The notes: generated from the sequence alone by a model not told the origin. 13,547 bases of DNA from a candidate division FCPU426 bacterium (GCA_003167475.1 PMTB01000047.1:1-13547); one strand, 5' to 3'. Numbered from the stretch's first letter, positions 1-6,483 are shown. Program-made: numbers and translations.

Positions 1-408
1 AGCAGCGGAAATTACGAGGTACAGGTGAACCTGGTTACAAATGAGGGCAAGCAGACAGTCGCGTCCAAGACAATCATAGTCCTCAGCGAAAATTCAAAAT
101 ATATGGGCGATGTCGGCATATGGCCGAACCCGTACGTGGCAAAAGCGTCCGTAACAAAGCAGGTGAAATTTGTCTGGAACCCGGGAACCGAGGACGGCTG
201 GATGAATGTCACGGTTTACACCATAGCAGGCGAGAAGGTCCGTTCCTTTAACGCGGCATTACAGTCCGGGTCCCTGACATGGGATCTAAAGACAAATGAC
301 AACAGCCTGGTCGGCAACGGTTATTATGTGGTGGTGTACGAATCCCAGAACACAAGCGGAAGGCTCGACAGAAAAACGCTGAAGATGGCGATACTGGGGA
401 ATAAGTAA
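1..408 (+). CDS. C-terminal end of a secreted protein with FlgD/T9SS-like terminal domain (5' partial)
   Basis: The frame is open from base 1 and ends at TAA 406-408, so this is the last 135 codons of a longer gene whose start lies outside the window. About 95 residues from the end the pattern VGIWPNPYV appears, followed by beta-rich sequence with VTVYTIAGEKVRSF, LTWDLK and GNGYYVVVYES. This is the layout of FlgD-like Ig and type IX-secretion-like C-terminal domains: PNP, then I/VYxxxGExV, then W(D/N), then GxYxxxV. Such tails end large secreted or surface proteins, where they anchor or sort the passenger. The final LDRKTLKMAILGNK resembles the usual GKxxIxx end strand. The passenger is not visible, so overall function is unknown. 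The gene converges on the radical SAM gene at 466, 57 bp downstream. Confidence is good for the domain type and low for any sorting role. Confidence 0.8.
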   Translation, partial: SSGNYEVQVNLVTNEGKQTVASKTIIVLSENSKYMGDVGIWPNPYVAKASVTKQVKFVWNPGTEDGWMNVTVYTIAGEKVRSFNAALQSGSLTWDLKTNDNSLVGNGYYVVVYESQNTSGRLDRKTLKMAILGNK

Positions 409-422
409 GGCTGGTTCAAGTC

Positions 423-449
423 CCCGTCAGTTTGTTGCGGGTGTTTTAT
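423..449 (+). terminator. Weak possible terminator hairpin
   Basis: A short stem CCCGT/GCGGG (423-427 with 437-441, one G-U pair) with a 9-nt loop is followed by TGTTTTATT. It lies just after the stop of the partial secreted-protein gene and before the convergent radical SAM gene. The stem is short and the T tract interrupted, so the call is weak. Confidence 0.25.
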
Positions 450-465
450 TCCGGGTGGGTATTAT

Positions 466-1842
466 TTACTTATTAAATACCGCCAGCGCGCCTTTAAGGG
501 CAGTTTTTAGTTCCCCAAACGTCCTTATCTTCAGCAGTTTCTTCAGCAAATATATGGGCCTTCCATAAAATTCCTTATGCGCTTTCCTGTAGAATTCCTC
601 AACTTTAACCGACGATACCGTGGGCAGTTCCATGACCGCGTTGGACAGGTCGTATAGGGACCAGTCCTTTGTCTTTAAGTAATTGTTCTTTTCCGCCCAG
701 GCGTACATTTCCGTGCCCGGGTAGGGGGTTGTGATGTTGAAAAGCGCTATGTCCGGGTCGAGTTTCTTGGCGAATTCCAGGGTCTGCTGCATGGTTTCTT
801 CTGTTTCGCCCGGATTGCCCAGCATGAACGCGGCCCTGCACTCAATGCCTATTCTTTTGGTCAGGGCCACCATTTCCACGGCTTTTTCCAGGGAAGTCAT
901 CTTTTTGATGTTCTTCAGTACCTGTTCATTGCCCGACTCTATTCCGTACATTATCTGATGGCAGCCCGCCTGCTTCATAAGTTTAAGCGTGGTTTCGTCT
1001 ATGAAATCGACCCGGGCAAAACATACCCACGTGAGGTCCATCTTTTCTTCGATAATAAGTTTGCAGAACTCCTGCACCTTGTGTTTGTAGGTGGTGAAGG
1101 TGTCGTCGTAGAATGATATTTCCTTTATGCCGTAGTCGCGCTGCAGCATTTTTATCTCGTCTATGAGGTACTTCACCGAATGCATGCGTACGTGGCCGCC
1201 TAGGTATGACCCAAGGCAGAAGGTGCACTTGCCGGGGCAGCCGCGGGTGGATATCATGCTTATGACGGGCAGCCTCTTGTAGGAACCGAGCGCGGCTTTG
1301 TACTTTGTTACAGGAAGTAAATGGTACGCCGGGAAGGGGAGCGAGTCGAGGTCCTTGATGAGTTCGCCGTAGGGGTTGTGAAAGAACCGGCCGTCCTTTT
1401 TATAGGACAATCCCGGGACCTTTTCATGTTCCATGCCGTTTATCAGGTCAAGGAACGAATACTCTCCCTCGCCGCGTATTACAAAATCCACGTTGTCATT
1501 AACAAGCACGTCTTCCGGCATAAGGGTGGGGTGCACACCGCCCAGCACTATGGTTGATTTGGGGAACTTTTTCCTGCACTCCGCCGCGTTCTCCAGGGCG
1601 CTTTTGACGGTCATGGTCGTGGCCGTGATACCGATAAAATCAGGGGCATCCGCCACGGTGCCGAGCAATGACACAAAGTCAAGTTGTTCGGCTATGGCGT
1701 CGATGATCCTGACGCTGATGCCGTTCTTTTCAAGGTATGAGGCAATATAAGCCAGCCCCAGCGGAGGCATGGCGCCGGAGATCTTTTTCCAGATATTGCC
1801 TTCCCGGCTCATCCAGCTGGGGTTTATCAGAAGTACGTTCAA
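466..1842 (-). CDS. B12-binding domain radical SAM protein
   Basis: This 458-residue protein has an N-terminal cobalamin-binding Rossmann-like domain (about 1-150: MNVLLINP, MPPLGLAYIASYLE, GGVHPTLMPED at 101-111, RGEGE at 123-127) and a radical SAM domain from about 190. The [4Fe-4S] motif is C202-x3-C206-x2-C209 in STRGCPGKCTFC. Later family landmarks are EISFYDDTF, MYGIESGNEQVL, AFMLGNPGETEET and TPYPGTEMY. The B12 domain lacks a DxHxxG motif, as is usual in class B radical SAM enzymes. Family members include methylases and ring-forming enzymes such as BchE and HpnJ; the substrate here cannot be told. The start is TTG at 1840-1842, chosen because AAGGAGA lies 6 nt upstream and the protein then begins with the canonical MNVLLINP. 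It reads the same way as the glycosyltransferase at 2051-2743, 208 bp upstream. A paralogue lies at 9213-10643. Confidence 0.92.
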   Translation of the reverse strand: MNVLLINPSWMSREGNIWKKISGAMPPLGLAYIASYLEKNGISVRIIDAIAEQLDFVSLLGTVADAPDFIGITATTMTVKSALENAAECRKKFPKSTIVLGGVHPTLMPEDVLVNDNVDFVIRGEGEYSFLDLINGMEHEKVPGLSYKKDGRFFHNPYGELIKDLDSLPFPAYHLLPVTKYKAALGSYKRLPVISMISTRGCPGKCTFCLGSYLGGHVRMHSVKYLIDEIKMLQRDYGIKEISFYDDTFTTYKHKVQEFCKLIIEEKMDLTWVCFARVDFIDETTLKLMKQAGCHQIMYGIESGNEQVLKNIKKMTSLEKAVEMVALTKRIGIECRAAFMLGNPGETEETMQQTLEFAKKLDPDIALFNITTPYPGTEMYAWAEKNNYLKTKDWSLYDLSNAVMELPTVSSVKVEEFYRKAHKEFYGRPIYLLKKLLKIRTFGELKTALKGALAVFNK

Positions 1843-1848
1843 CGCGGT

Positions 1849-1855
1849 TCTCCTT
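1849..1855 (-). promoter_or_regulatory. Ribosome binding site fixing a TTG start
   Basis: On the minus strand this is AAGGAGA, ending 6 nt before the TTG at 1842-1840. No ATG or GTG in frame fits both this site and the conserved N-terminus, so it supports TTG initiation of the radical SAM gene. Confidence 0.7.
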
Positions 1856-1876
1856 GGTTGTTATAAGTTGTTGTTT

Positions 1877-2032
1877 GTCATTGCGAGGAGCGAGTTCCTC
1901 AGCGACGAAGCAATCTCTGTACTTTTGTAGAACAATCAATTACAAAAAGTCTTATCAGTGGAACTGAGATTTCTATGTACCATGGACCGTAGGCTTCGTC
2001 GCCTTAAATCAAAACCGGCTCCTCGCAATGAC
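1877..2032. repeat. Inverted pair of GTCATTGCGAGGAGC-type repeats (REP/MITE-like)
   Basis: The left arm has GTCATTGCGAGGAGC at 1877-1891 and GCGACGAAGC at 1902-1911. The right arm has exact reverse complements GCTTCGTCGC at 1993-2002 and GCTCCTCGCAATGAC at 2018-2032. The left arm is itself palindromic (ATTGC/GCAAT outside, GAGGA/TCCTC inside). The centre holds two more small hairpins, ACTTTTGTA (1921-1929) against TACAAAAAGT (1941-1950), and TCAGT/ACTGA at 1955-1967. No reading frame of interest is present. The element fills nearly all of the 208-bp gap between the two minus-strand genes. Motifs of this ATTGCGAGGAGC...GACGAAGCAAT kind are, from memory, common dispersed repeats in bacterial genomes; a mobile or structural origin is inferred. 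Confidence 0.75.
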
Positions 2033-2050
2033 GTTGCAGCAATAAAATGT

Positions 2051-2743
2051 CTAAAACCAGTACCTGACAAGCGTCCAGAGCGCCTTAAACCCGTCGATTG
2101 CCTTTATCTTTTTGCCCTCCGAGTAGCTTCTCCCGTAAAAACTGATGGGCACTTCATATATCCTGTATTTTTTCTTGAGTATTTTGGCGGTTATTTCAGG
2201 CTCTATCTCAAACCCGTTTGAATTAAGCTTCAGGCCCTTTATAACATCGCTCCGGAACATCTTGTAGCAGGTTTCCATATCCGTGATCAGCGTATTATAA
2301 AGGATATTGGTCAGGAAGTTCAATATGGTGTTCGCGATGTAATTCCAGAATAAAAACGACCTGTGGGCCCCGCCCAGAAACCTGGACCCGTAAACCACGT
2401 CGGCGTGCCCCTGAATAATGGGGTCAAGAAGGTGCACATAGTCGACAGGGTCATACTCCAGGTCGGCGTCCTGTATTATGGCGAAGTCGCCCGTGATATG
2501 CTTTATCCCCTCGCGTATCGCCGACCCTTTGCCGTTGTTTTTATCCTTAAACACCACTATTAATGACCTGTCATTTTTTGAAAGGGACCTCAATATCTCC
2601 CGGGTGCCGTCGGTGGAACCGTCATCGATGATTATAATCTCTTTTTTGAATCCAGTAAGGCGTGATTTTTTTACCTGCCCGACAGCTTCGCTGATGGTTT
2701 TTTTCTCGTTAAATACTGGCATTATTACGGATAATTTTTTCAT
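2051..2743 (-). CDS. Glycosyltransferase family 2, DPM1-like
   Basis: This 230-residue protein is a compact GT-A fold family 2 transferase without membrane helices. It opens with KLSVIMPVFNE, has the nucleotide-binding IDDGSTDGT at 39-47, NNGKGSAIREGI at 69-80, and the metal-binding QDADLEYDP at 91-99. GSRFLGG follows at 119-125, and GFEIEPEITAKIL lies at 177-189. This pattern and the absence of C-terminal helices match the dolichyl/polyprenyl-phosphate mannose synthase type, which moves a sugar from a nucleotide donor to a membrane polyprenyl phosphate at the cytoplasmic face; donor and acceptor are not determined. The start ATG at 2743 has AGGAGA 10 nt upstream, which is slightly long. The gene is divergent from the GtrA gene at 2939, a common partner of such transferases, and may be co-transcribed with the radical SAM gene downstream. 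Confidence 0.92.
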   Translation of the reverse strand: MKKLSVIMPVFNEKKTISEAVGQVKKSRLTGFKKEIIIIDDGSTDGTREILRSLSKNDRSLIVVFKDKNNGKGSAIREGIKHITGDFAIIQDADLEYDPVDYVHLLDPIIQGHADVVYGSRFLGGAHRSFLFWNYIANTILNFLTNILYNTLITDMETCYKMFRSDVIKGLKLNSNGFEIEPEITAKILKKKYRIYEVPISFYGRSYSEGKKIKAIDGFKALWTLVRYWF

Positions 2744-2772
2744 CAGCGCGGTTTCTCCTGTTTTTTTAATGC

Positions 2773-2801
2773 ATTATATGTTATCAAAAACCCGATGATA
2801 A
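2773..2801 (-). promoter_or_regulatory. Candidate sigma-70 promoter for the minus-strand glycosyltransferase
   Basis: Reading the minus strand, TTATCA (2801-2796) is followed after 17 bp by a perfect TATAAT (2778-2773). The predicted start of transcription lies about 20-25 nt before the ATG at 2743. The -35 matches only 4 of 6 bases. It overlaps the hairpin at 2791-2818. Confidence 0.5.
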
Positions 2802-2818
2802 GTCAAATTTTTATCGGG
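2791..2818. repeat. Hairpin overlapping the minus-strand -35 region
   Basis: CCCGATGATAA (2791-2801) can pair with TTTTTATCGGG (2808-2818), with one mismatch and one G-U pair around a 6-nt loop. On the minus strand it is followed by TTTTT, so it looks like an intrinsic terminator for any minus-strand transcript entering from the right. It could instead act as an operator, since it overlaps the -35 element. Confidence 0.45.
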
Positions 2819-2841
2819 CAGGCTTATAACCCGCACAAAAT

Positions 2842-2903
2842 GGTGGACGCGCGGCCGCTTATGGGTTAACATAGTCAAAATAGCACAGGTTCCGCGCGTC
2901 ACC
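2842..2903. repeat. GC-rich inverted repeat upstream of the GtrA gene
   Basis: GGTGGACGCGCGG (2842-2854) is the reverse complement of CCGCGCGTCACC (2892-2903) apart from one extra G, with 37 nt between the arms. It lies 35 nt before the TTG start at 2939. It may fold in a leader RNA or bind a regulator. No clear plus-strand promoter was recognised beside it. The remaining bases of the 195-bp divergent region show nothing else I can name. Confidence 0.45.
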
Positions 2904-2923
2904 CGGCGCCGCAGGCAGCTCAA

Positions 2924-2931
2924 AAGGAAGG
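2924..2931 (+). promoter_or_regulatory. Ribosome binding site fixing a TTG start
   Basis: AAGGAAGG lies 7 nt upstream of TTG at 2939. There is no ATG at a suitable position before the conserved RFVFVGILNT segment, so this site supports TTG initiation. Confidence 0.65.
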
Positions 2932-2938
2932 TAAAAAA

Positions 2939-3349
2939 TTGCTGGATAAACTGACTTTTTTCAGGGATGTCAAAGTACGGTTTGTTTTTGTCGGCATCCT
3001 TAATACCGCTGTTGGTTATATCGTATACACAATCTGCATTTTTGGCGGCATGATATATCAGATAGCCCTGCTTGTTACATATATTTTCGGCATAGCCAAC
3101 AGTTATTTATGGAATAAATATTTTACTTTTCAGGTCAGGCAGGCTTCCTTTGCCGAGGTACTGCGGTTTATTTCGGTTTACGCGGTCATTTACGGAGTCA
3201 ATATCCTCATCCTTCATGTGTGCGTGGATATCATGAAGTTTAGCGCCTATTATTCGGGCATCGGGGTGCTGTCGCTTACGACCCTTGCGAGTTATTTTGC
3301 CCACAAAAAGATAAGCTTCAGGTACAAGCACGCGCCAAAGGCAAAATAG
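2939..3349 (+). CDS. GtrA family membrane protein
   Basis: This 136-residue protein has four predicted membrane helices (about 14-33, 38-55, 74-97 and 104-121) and the GtrA/DPMS hallmarks. The first helix carries VRFVFVGILNTAVGY, the end of the second carries SYLWNKYFTF, and the fourth is followed by SYFAHKKISFRY. Length is typical for the family (about 120-150 residues). GtrA proteins are thought to move polyprenyl-phosphate-linked sugars across the membrane or to assist the synthase that makes them. The divergent DPM1-like transferase and the GtrB-like transferase at 7338-8285 are both plausible partners. The start is TTG with a good ribosome binding site. Coding ends 96 bp before the SUMF1 lipoprotein gene, which has its own promoter, so this gene may be monocistronic. 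Confidence 0.9.
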   Translation: MLDKLTFFRDVKVRFVFVGILNTAVGYIVYTICIFGGMIYQIALLVTYIFGIANSYLWNKYFTFQVRQASFAEVLRFISVYAVIYGVNILILHVCVDIMKFSAYYSGIGVLSLTTLASYFAHKKISFRYKHAPKAK

Positions 3350-3382
3350 GGTTGTATATAAAGGCCTTTTTGCAATTTAATC

Positions 3383-3410
3383 TTGACAAATCCTAATGGA
3401 CGGGTATGAT
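3383..3410 (+). promoter_or_regulatory. Sigma-70 promoter for the SUMF1 lipoprotein
   Basis: TTGACA (3383-3388) is followed after 16 bp by TATGAT (3405-3410), in AT-rich surroundings. The predicted transcript starts near 3417, about 30 nt before the ATG at 3446. Confidence 0.7.
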
Positions 3411-3445
3411 ATTATAAAATTTAAAAAAAAGACGGGGTATAACAG

Positions 3446-4393
3446 ATGAATAAAAAGTATGCTTTAATGGCATTGTTTTTAATGCTTGTTTTGGTTGTTG
3501 CGGGATGTTCCAATGTCCCGAAGATAGTTCCGGTCTCTTCCGGGGATATGGTCGCGGTCCCGGCCGGCATATTTAAGCAGGTTGAAGGCAATTCGAATTT
3601 TAACCACACAATTTCCGCATTTAAGATCGGTAAATACGAGGTTACCTATGATCTTTGGTACTCGGTATCCAAATGGGCCCTGGCTAACGGGTATAATTTC
3701 ACCTATTTGGGCAGGGAAGGAAATTCGGGCATACCGGGGGCGATTACGACCACGGCAAAATATGAACCAGCCACAGTATTCAGTTGGCGCGATATCATAG
3801 TGTGGTGCAATGCTTACAGCGAAAAGTCCGGCTTGAAGCCGGTTTATTGCGCTGATCCGGCCTTTAAAAAGCCCATCAGGGATTCCCGTTTTGGGAAATT
3901 TGGAAACATCATTGACACTGCCAGGGGAAGTTTTGACAATCCTTTTGTGAATTGGGGAGCCGACGGATACAGGCTTCCTACAGACGGGGAATGGCAATAT
4001 GCGGCAAGTTACAAGGATGGCAAAACCTGGACGCCTTTAAATTATGCAAGCGGCGCGGCGGCTGACTGCTCCCATAAGGACGCGATTAATGAAGTCGCCT
4101 GGTACAGCGAAAATTCAAACCGGCGAATACACCCGGCGGGAGGCAAAAAACCCAACGCGCTCGGTATTTATGATATGTCGGGAAATGTCTGGGAATGGTG
4201 CTTTGACTGGTACGCGCCATATCCGAAAGAAGCAGTTGATTACAGGGGCCCGGCAAGCGGTACAGGCCGTATAGTACGCGGCGGATGTTACGGCGGCCCT
4301 ACGGAATACATTGAGGTGGGCTTCAGGTCAAAATTAAGCCCGTTTGACGCGTCTCATCCCGAAATCGGCTTTAGGCTTGCAAAATCAAGTTAA
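3446..4393 (+). CDS. SUMF1/FGE-sulfatase fold lipoprotein
   Basis: This 315-residue protein begins with MNKK, a hydrophobic stretch, and lipobox VAGC with C21 as the lipidated residue, so it should be a lipoprotein. The mature part is a formylglycine-generating-enzyme fold domain. Landmarks are DMVAVPAGIF near 34-43, KIGKYEVTYDLW at 60-71, GYRLPTDGEWQYAA at 174-187, NALGIYDMSGNVWEWC at 237-252, IVRGGCY at 276-282 and the terminal IGFRLAKSS. The paired cysteines that bind copper in true formylglycine-generating enzymes are not visible after RGGCY; only C281 is present. A sulfatase-activating role is therefore unlikely, and a binding or unknown role in the periplasm or at the surface is more likely. 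No sulfatase gene is nearby. A strong promoter precedes it and tandem terminators follow, so it appears to be a single-gene unit. Confidence 0.9.
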   Translation: MNKKYALMALFLMLVLVVAGCSNVPKIVPVSSGDMVAVPAGIFKQVEGNSNFNHTISAFKIGKYEVTYDLWYSVSKWALANGYNFTYLGREGNSGIPGAITTTAKYEPATVFSWRDIIVWCNAYSEKSGLKPVYCADPAFKKPIRDSRFGKFGNIIDTARGSFDNPFVNWGADGYRLPTDGEWQYAASYKDGKTWTPLNYASGAAADCSHKDAINEVAWYSENSNRRIHPAGGKKPNALGIYDMSGNVWEWCFDWYAPYPKEAVDYRGPASGTGRIVRGGCYGGPTEYIEVGFRSKLSPFDASHPEIGFRLAKSS

Positions 4394-4408
4394 ATAAAGG
4401 CTTTGTTC

Positions 4409-4430
4409 AAACAGCTACGGCTGTTTTATT
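4409..4430 (+). terminator. Intrinsic terminator (first of two)
   Basis: AAACAGC (4409-4415) pairs perfectly with GCTGTTT (4420-4426) around a 4-nt loop and runs into TTATT. It lies 16 bp after the lipoprotein stop codon. Confidence 0.6.
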
Positions 4431-4432
4431 AT

Positions 4433-4470
4433 AAAATACCGCGGGTTTCCATCCCGCGGTATTTTTATTT
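4433..4470 (+). terminator. Strong intrinsic terminator (second of two)
   Basis: A perfect 13-bp stem, AAAATACCGCGGG (4433-4445) against CCCGCGGTATTTT (4453-4465), closes a 7-nt loop and continues into a T-rich tail. The A tract on the left means it could also work on the minus strand. It closes the SUMF1 unit and isolates the operon beginning at 4794. Confidence 0.9.
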
Positions 4471-4509
4471 GCGGATTTTCCGAGATTGTCGGATAAGTTT
4501 TTATGATAG

Positions 4510-4615
4510 ATCGTGTCCGGCGCTGACAAAATTTTTCTGTGGATTGTGCGCTGTATTATAAAGGGTTTTAGTGGCGTACAGGCCACATAAAAATTTTGTC
4601 AGCGCCGGACACGAT
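4510..4615. mobile_element. MITE-like element with 33-bp inverted arms
   Basis: The arms 4510-4542 and 4583-4615 are reverse complements over 33 bp with one mismatch (C at 4537). The outer part is ATCGTGTCCGGCGCTGACA and the inner part AAATTTTT...TGTGG. The 40-bp centre has a further CTGTA (4551-4555)/TACAG (4577-4581) pairing and no coding potential. There is no T tract immediately after the stem, and the arms are much longer than a normal terminator needs. A non-autonomous transposable element or a large RNA or cruciform hairpin fits best. No clear target-site duplication could be read in the flanks, and no transposase is in the window. It sits in the 400-bp gap 4394-4793, between the terminators and the operon promoter. 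Confidence 0.7.
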
Positions 4616-4664
4616 AATGAATTACACGGATTTAAAGGGTTTTCCGGCAGTATCATTTGAGTTG

Positions 4665-4693
4665 TTGCCATGTATTTCGTTTTAAGGTATAAT
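4665..4693 (+). promoter_or_regulatory. Sigma-70 promoter of the sugar operon
   Basis: TTGCCA (4665-4670) is followed after exactly 17 bp by a perfect TATAAT (4688-4693). Transcription should start near 4700, giving a leader of about 94 nt before ATG 4794. I saw no clear riboswitch or hairpin in that leader. Confidence 0.75.
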
Positions 4694-4793
4694 TATTTAC
4701 AATAAAGGGCATAAAGCGCTGATATACAACTGTTTTTGAAGATTGAAAAGTTAAATAACAGTGATTATGCCGGCAAAATAAGGAGACTTAACC

Positions 4794-5786
4794 ATGGATC
4801 TATCCGGTAAAAAGGTTTTAGTAACCGGCGCGGATGGTTTTATAGGCTCCCATCTGGCTGAAATGCTGGTGAACAAAGGGGCGGCTGTCAGGGCGCTGGT
4901 CCAATATAACTCTTTTAACAATTGGGGCTGGCTTGATGAAACGCCGCTGGCCCAAAGTATGGAGATCCGCGGCGGCGATATCAGGGACAATTTTTTTGTA
5001 AAAAAATTACTTAAGGACATTGATGTTGTTTTTAACCTCGCGGCGCTCATCGCGATACCTTACTCATATATTGCCCCGTCATCATACATAGAGACCAATA
5101 TAAACGGCTCGCTTAACGTTTGCCAGGCCGCGCTGGACAACAATACGGCAAAAGTGATACAGATCTCGACGAGCGAAGTGTATGGCACGGCCCTGTATGT
5201 TCCCATAGACGAGAAGCACCCGATGCAGCCGCAATCGCCTTACAGCGCTTCCAAGATAGGCGCCGACGCGATAGCTTTGAGTTTTCATAACGCTTTTGGG
5301 CTTTGTGTTTCCATAGCGCGGCCGTTCAATACCTACGGGCCCAGGCAATCAGCGCGGGCCGTTATACCGTCAATCATCTCACAGATAGCGTCCGGGAAAA
5401 AGCAGATCAGGCTCGGCGACCTCTCGCCCACGCGCGATTTTAATTATGTTACAGACACATGCGCGGGACTGGTCAGCGTGGCTGAATGCGATAAAACAAA
5501 AGGCGAGGCTGTAAACATAGGGTCAGGCTCCGAAATAAGCATTAAGGACCTGGCTTTAAAGATCAAAGGCCTTATGGGAAGCGATGTCGAGATAATCAAT
5601 GACGCGCAAAGGCTCAGGCCGGTGAGCAGCGAGGTCCAAAGGCTGCTTTGCGACAACACTAAGATGGCTGCCCTTACGGGGCACGCGCCCAAGGTTACGC
5701 TGGACAACGGGTTAAAAGCCACCATAGACTGGTTCCTGAAAAAAGAGAACCTGAATAAATATAAGGCGGATATGTATAATGTCTAA
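4794..5786 (+). CDS. LegB-family NAD-dependent NDP-sugar 4,6-dehydratase (extended SDR)
   Basis: This 330-residue extended short-chain dehydrogenase carries TGADGFIGSH at 11-20 (NAD binding), GGDIRD at 60-65, NLAALIAIPYSY at 81-92, STSEVYG at 125-131, and the catalytic pair Y150/K154 in PYSASK. RPFNTYGPRQSARAVIP (176-192) and LSPTRDFNYV (210-219) are substrate-site landmarks. The early YNSFNNWGWLD segment and the rest closely match, from memory, the LegB group, which makes 4-keto-6-deoxy intermediates from GDP- or UDP-HexNAc. The usual next enzyme, a PLP aminotransferase (LegC), is not in the window, so legionaminic acid synthesis is not claimed. The gene is first in a tight operon, with AAGGAG 8 nt before ATG, and overlaps the next gene by 8 bp. 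Confidence 0.93.
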   Translation: MDLSGKKVLVTGADGFIGSHLAEMLVNKGAAVRALVQYNSFNNWGWLDETPLAQSMEIRGGDIRDNFFVKKLLKDIDVVFNLAALIAIPYSYIAPSSYIETNINGSLNVCQAALDNNTAKVIQISTSEVYGTALYVPIDEKHPMQPQSPYSASKIGADAIALSFHNAFGLCVSIARPFNTYGPRQSARAVIPSIISQIASGKKQIRLGDLSPTRDFNYVTDTCAGLVSVAECDKTKGEAVNIGSGSEISIKDLALKIKGLMGSDVEIINDAQRLRPVSSEVQRLLCDNTKMAALTGHAPKVTLDNGLKATIDWFLKKENLNKYKADMYNV

Positions 5787-6483
5787 AAAAGCCGTAATTC
5801 TTTCCGGAGGGCTCGGGATAAGGCTGCGCCCCTTTACTGAAGTCATACCCAAGCCGCTTCTGCCCGTGGGGGAAAAAGCCGTGCTTGAGATACAGATCGA
5901 GCGCCTTAAAAAATACGGGTTTGACGATATATACCTGGCGACCAATTACAAGTCCGAATACATTGAGAATTTTTTCGGGGACGGGAACAGGTACGGCGTA
6001 AGGCTTACCATTAGCAAGGAAGAAAAACCGCTGGGCACGGCCGGGCCGATCAAACTGCTTGAGGAAAAACTCAAGGAAGGGCCTTTTGTCGTGATGAACG
6101 GGGATATATTGAGCCTGGTTAATTTTCAGGAAATGTATGATTTTGCCGCGGGCAACGACGCCATGCTGACGGTGGCCGTTAAAAAAATAATAACCCCGTA
6201 TGCCTTCGGCAACATAATATCCGAAGGCGACAGGGTGGTTAAGATAGAGGAAAAACCGGATATTATAACCTACGCGCTGGCCGGGATATACATCATGAAG
6301 CCGGGTATAATGGCGCTGATACCGCCGGGCGAATATTTCGGCATGGATAAGCTTATCATGAATATGCTTTCCGGCGGGGAAAAGATCTACAAATACGAAA
6401 TACACGATTATTGGCTGGACATCGGAAGTATCGACGACTACTCCAAGGTGCAGGACGCCTATAAAAATTTAAAGGATAAATAA
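5779..6483 (+). CDS. Sugar-1-phosphate nucleotidyltransferase
   Basis: This 234-residue protein has the nucleotidyltransferase signature LSGGLGIRLRPFT at 8-20, KPLLPVG at 25-31, YKSEYIENFFGDG around 57-69, EKPLGTAGP at 82-90 and the metal-binding MNGDI at 106-110. EEKPD and YWLDIGSIDDY come later. It ends without a hexapeptide-repeat or CBS domain. The YKSE...FFGDG...GTAG pattern resembles the nucleotidyltransferase domain of PtmE, which makes GDP-GlcN in the Campylobacter legionaminate pathway, but GDP-mannose-type and other NTases share much of it. It would supply the activated sugar to the dehydratase whose gene it overlaps by 8 bp. A purine-rich AAGGCGG precedes the ATG. The nucleotide specificity cannot be read from sequence. 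Confidence 0.92.
   Translation: MSKKAVILSGGLGIRLRPFTEVIPKPLLPVGEKAVLEIQIERLKKYGFDDIYLATNYKSEYIENFFGDGNRYGVRLTISKEEKPLGTAGPIKLLEEKLKEGPFVVMNGDILSLVNFQEMYDFAAGNDAMLTVAVKKIITPYAFGNIISEGDRVVKIEEKPDIITYALAGIYIMKPGIMALIPPGEYFGMDKLIMNMLSGGEKIYKYEIHDYWLDIGSIDDYSKVQDAYKNLKDK

Noticed and set aside
1877..2032. CRISPR array
   Set aside because: There are only two units in inverted orientation, with no regular spacing and no cas genes.
1958..2221. Plus-strand open frame running from the repeat region into the glycosyltransferase
   Set aside because: Most of it is antisense to the glycosyltransferase and the rest is repeat sequence, with no supporting motif.
3479..3997. Minus-strand open frame of 172 codons inside the SUMF1 lipoprotein gene
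   Set aside because: It is antisense to a strongly supported gene and has no family motifs.
3446..4393. Active formylglycine-generating enzyme for sulfatases
   Set aside because: The cysteine pair needed for copper binding is not visible and no sulfatase is present.
4510..4615. Rho-independent terminator as the explanation of the long inverted repeat
   Set aside because: The arms are 33 bp with a 40-bp loop and no T tract follows; two ordinary terminators already lie just upstream.
5695..6405. Minus-strand open frame of 236 codons opposite the nucleotidyltransferase
   Set aside because: It lies antisense to a gene with clear catalytic motifs, its translation is rich in His, Tyr and Arg without a recognisable domain, and no ribosome binding site was seen.
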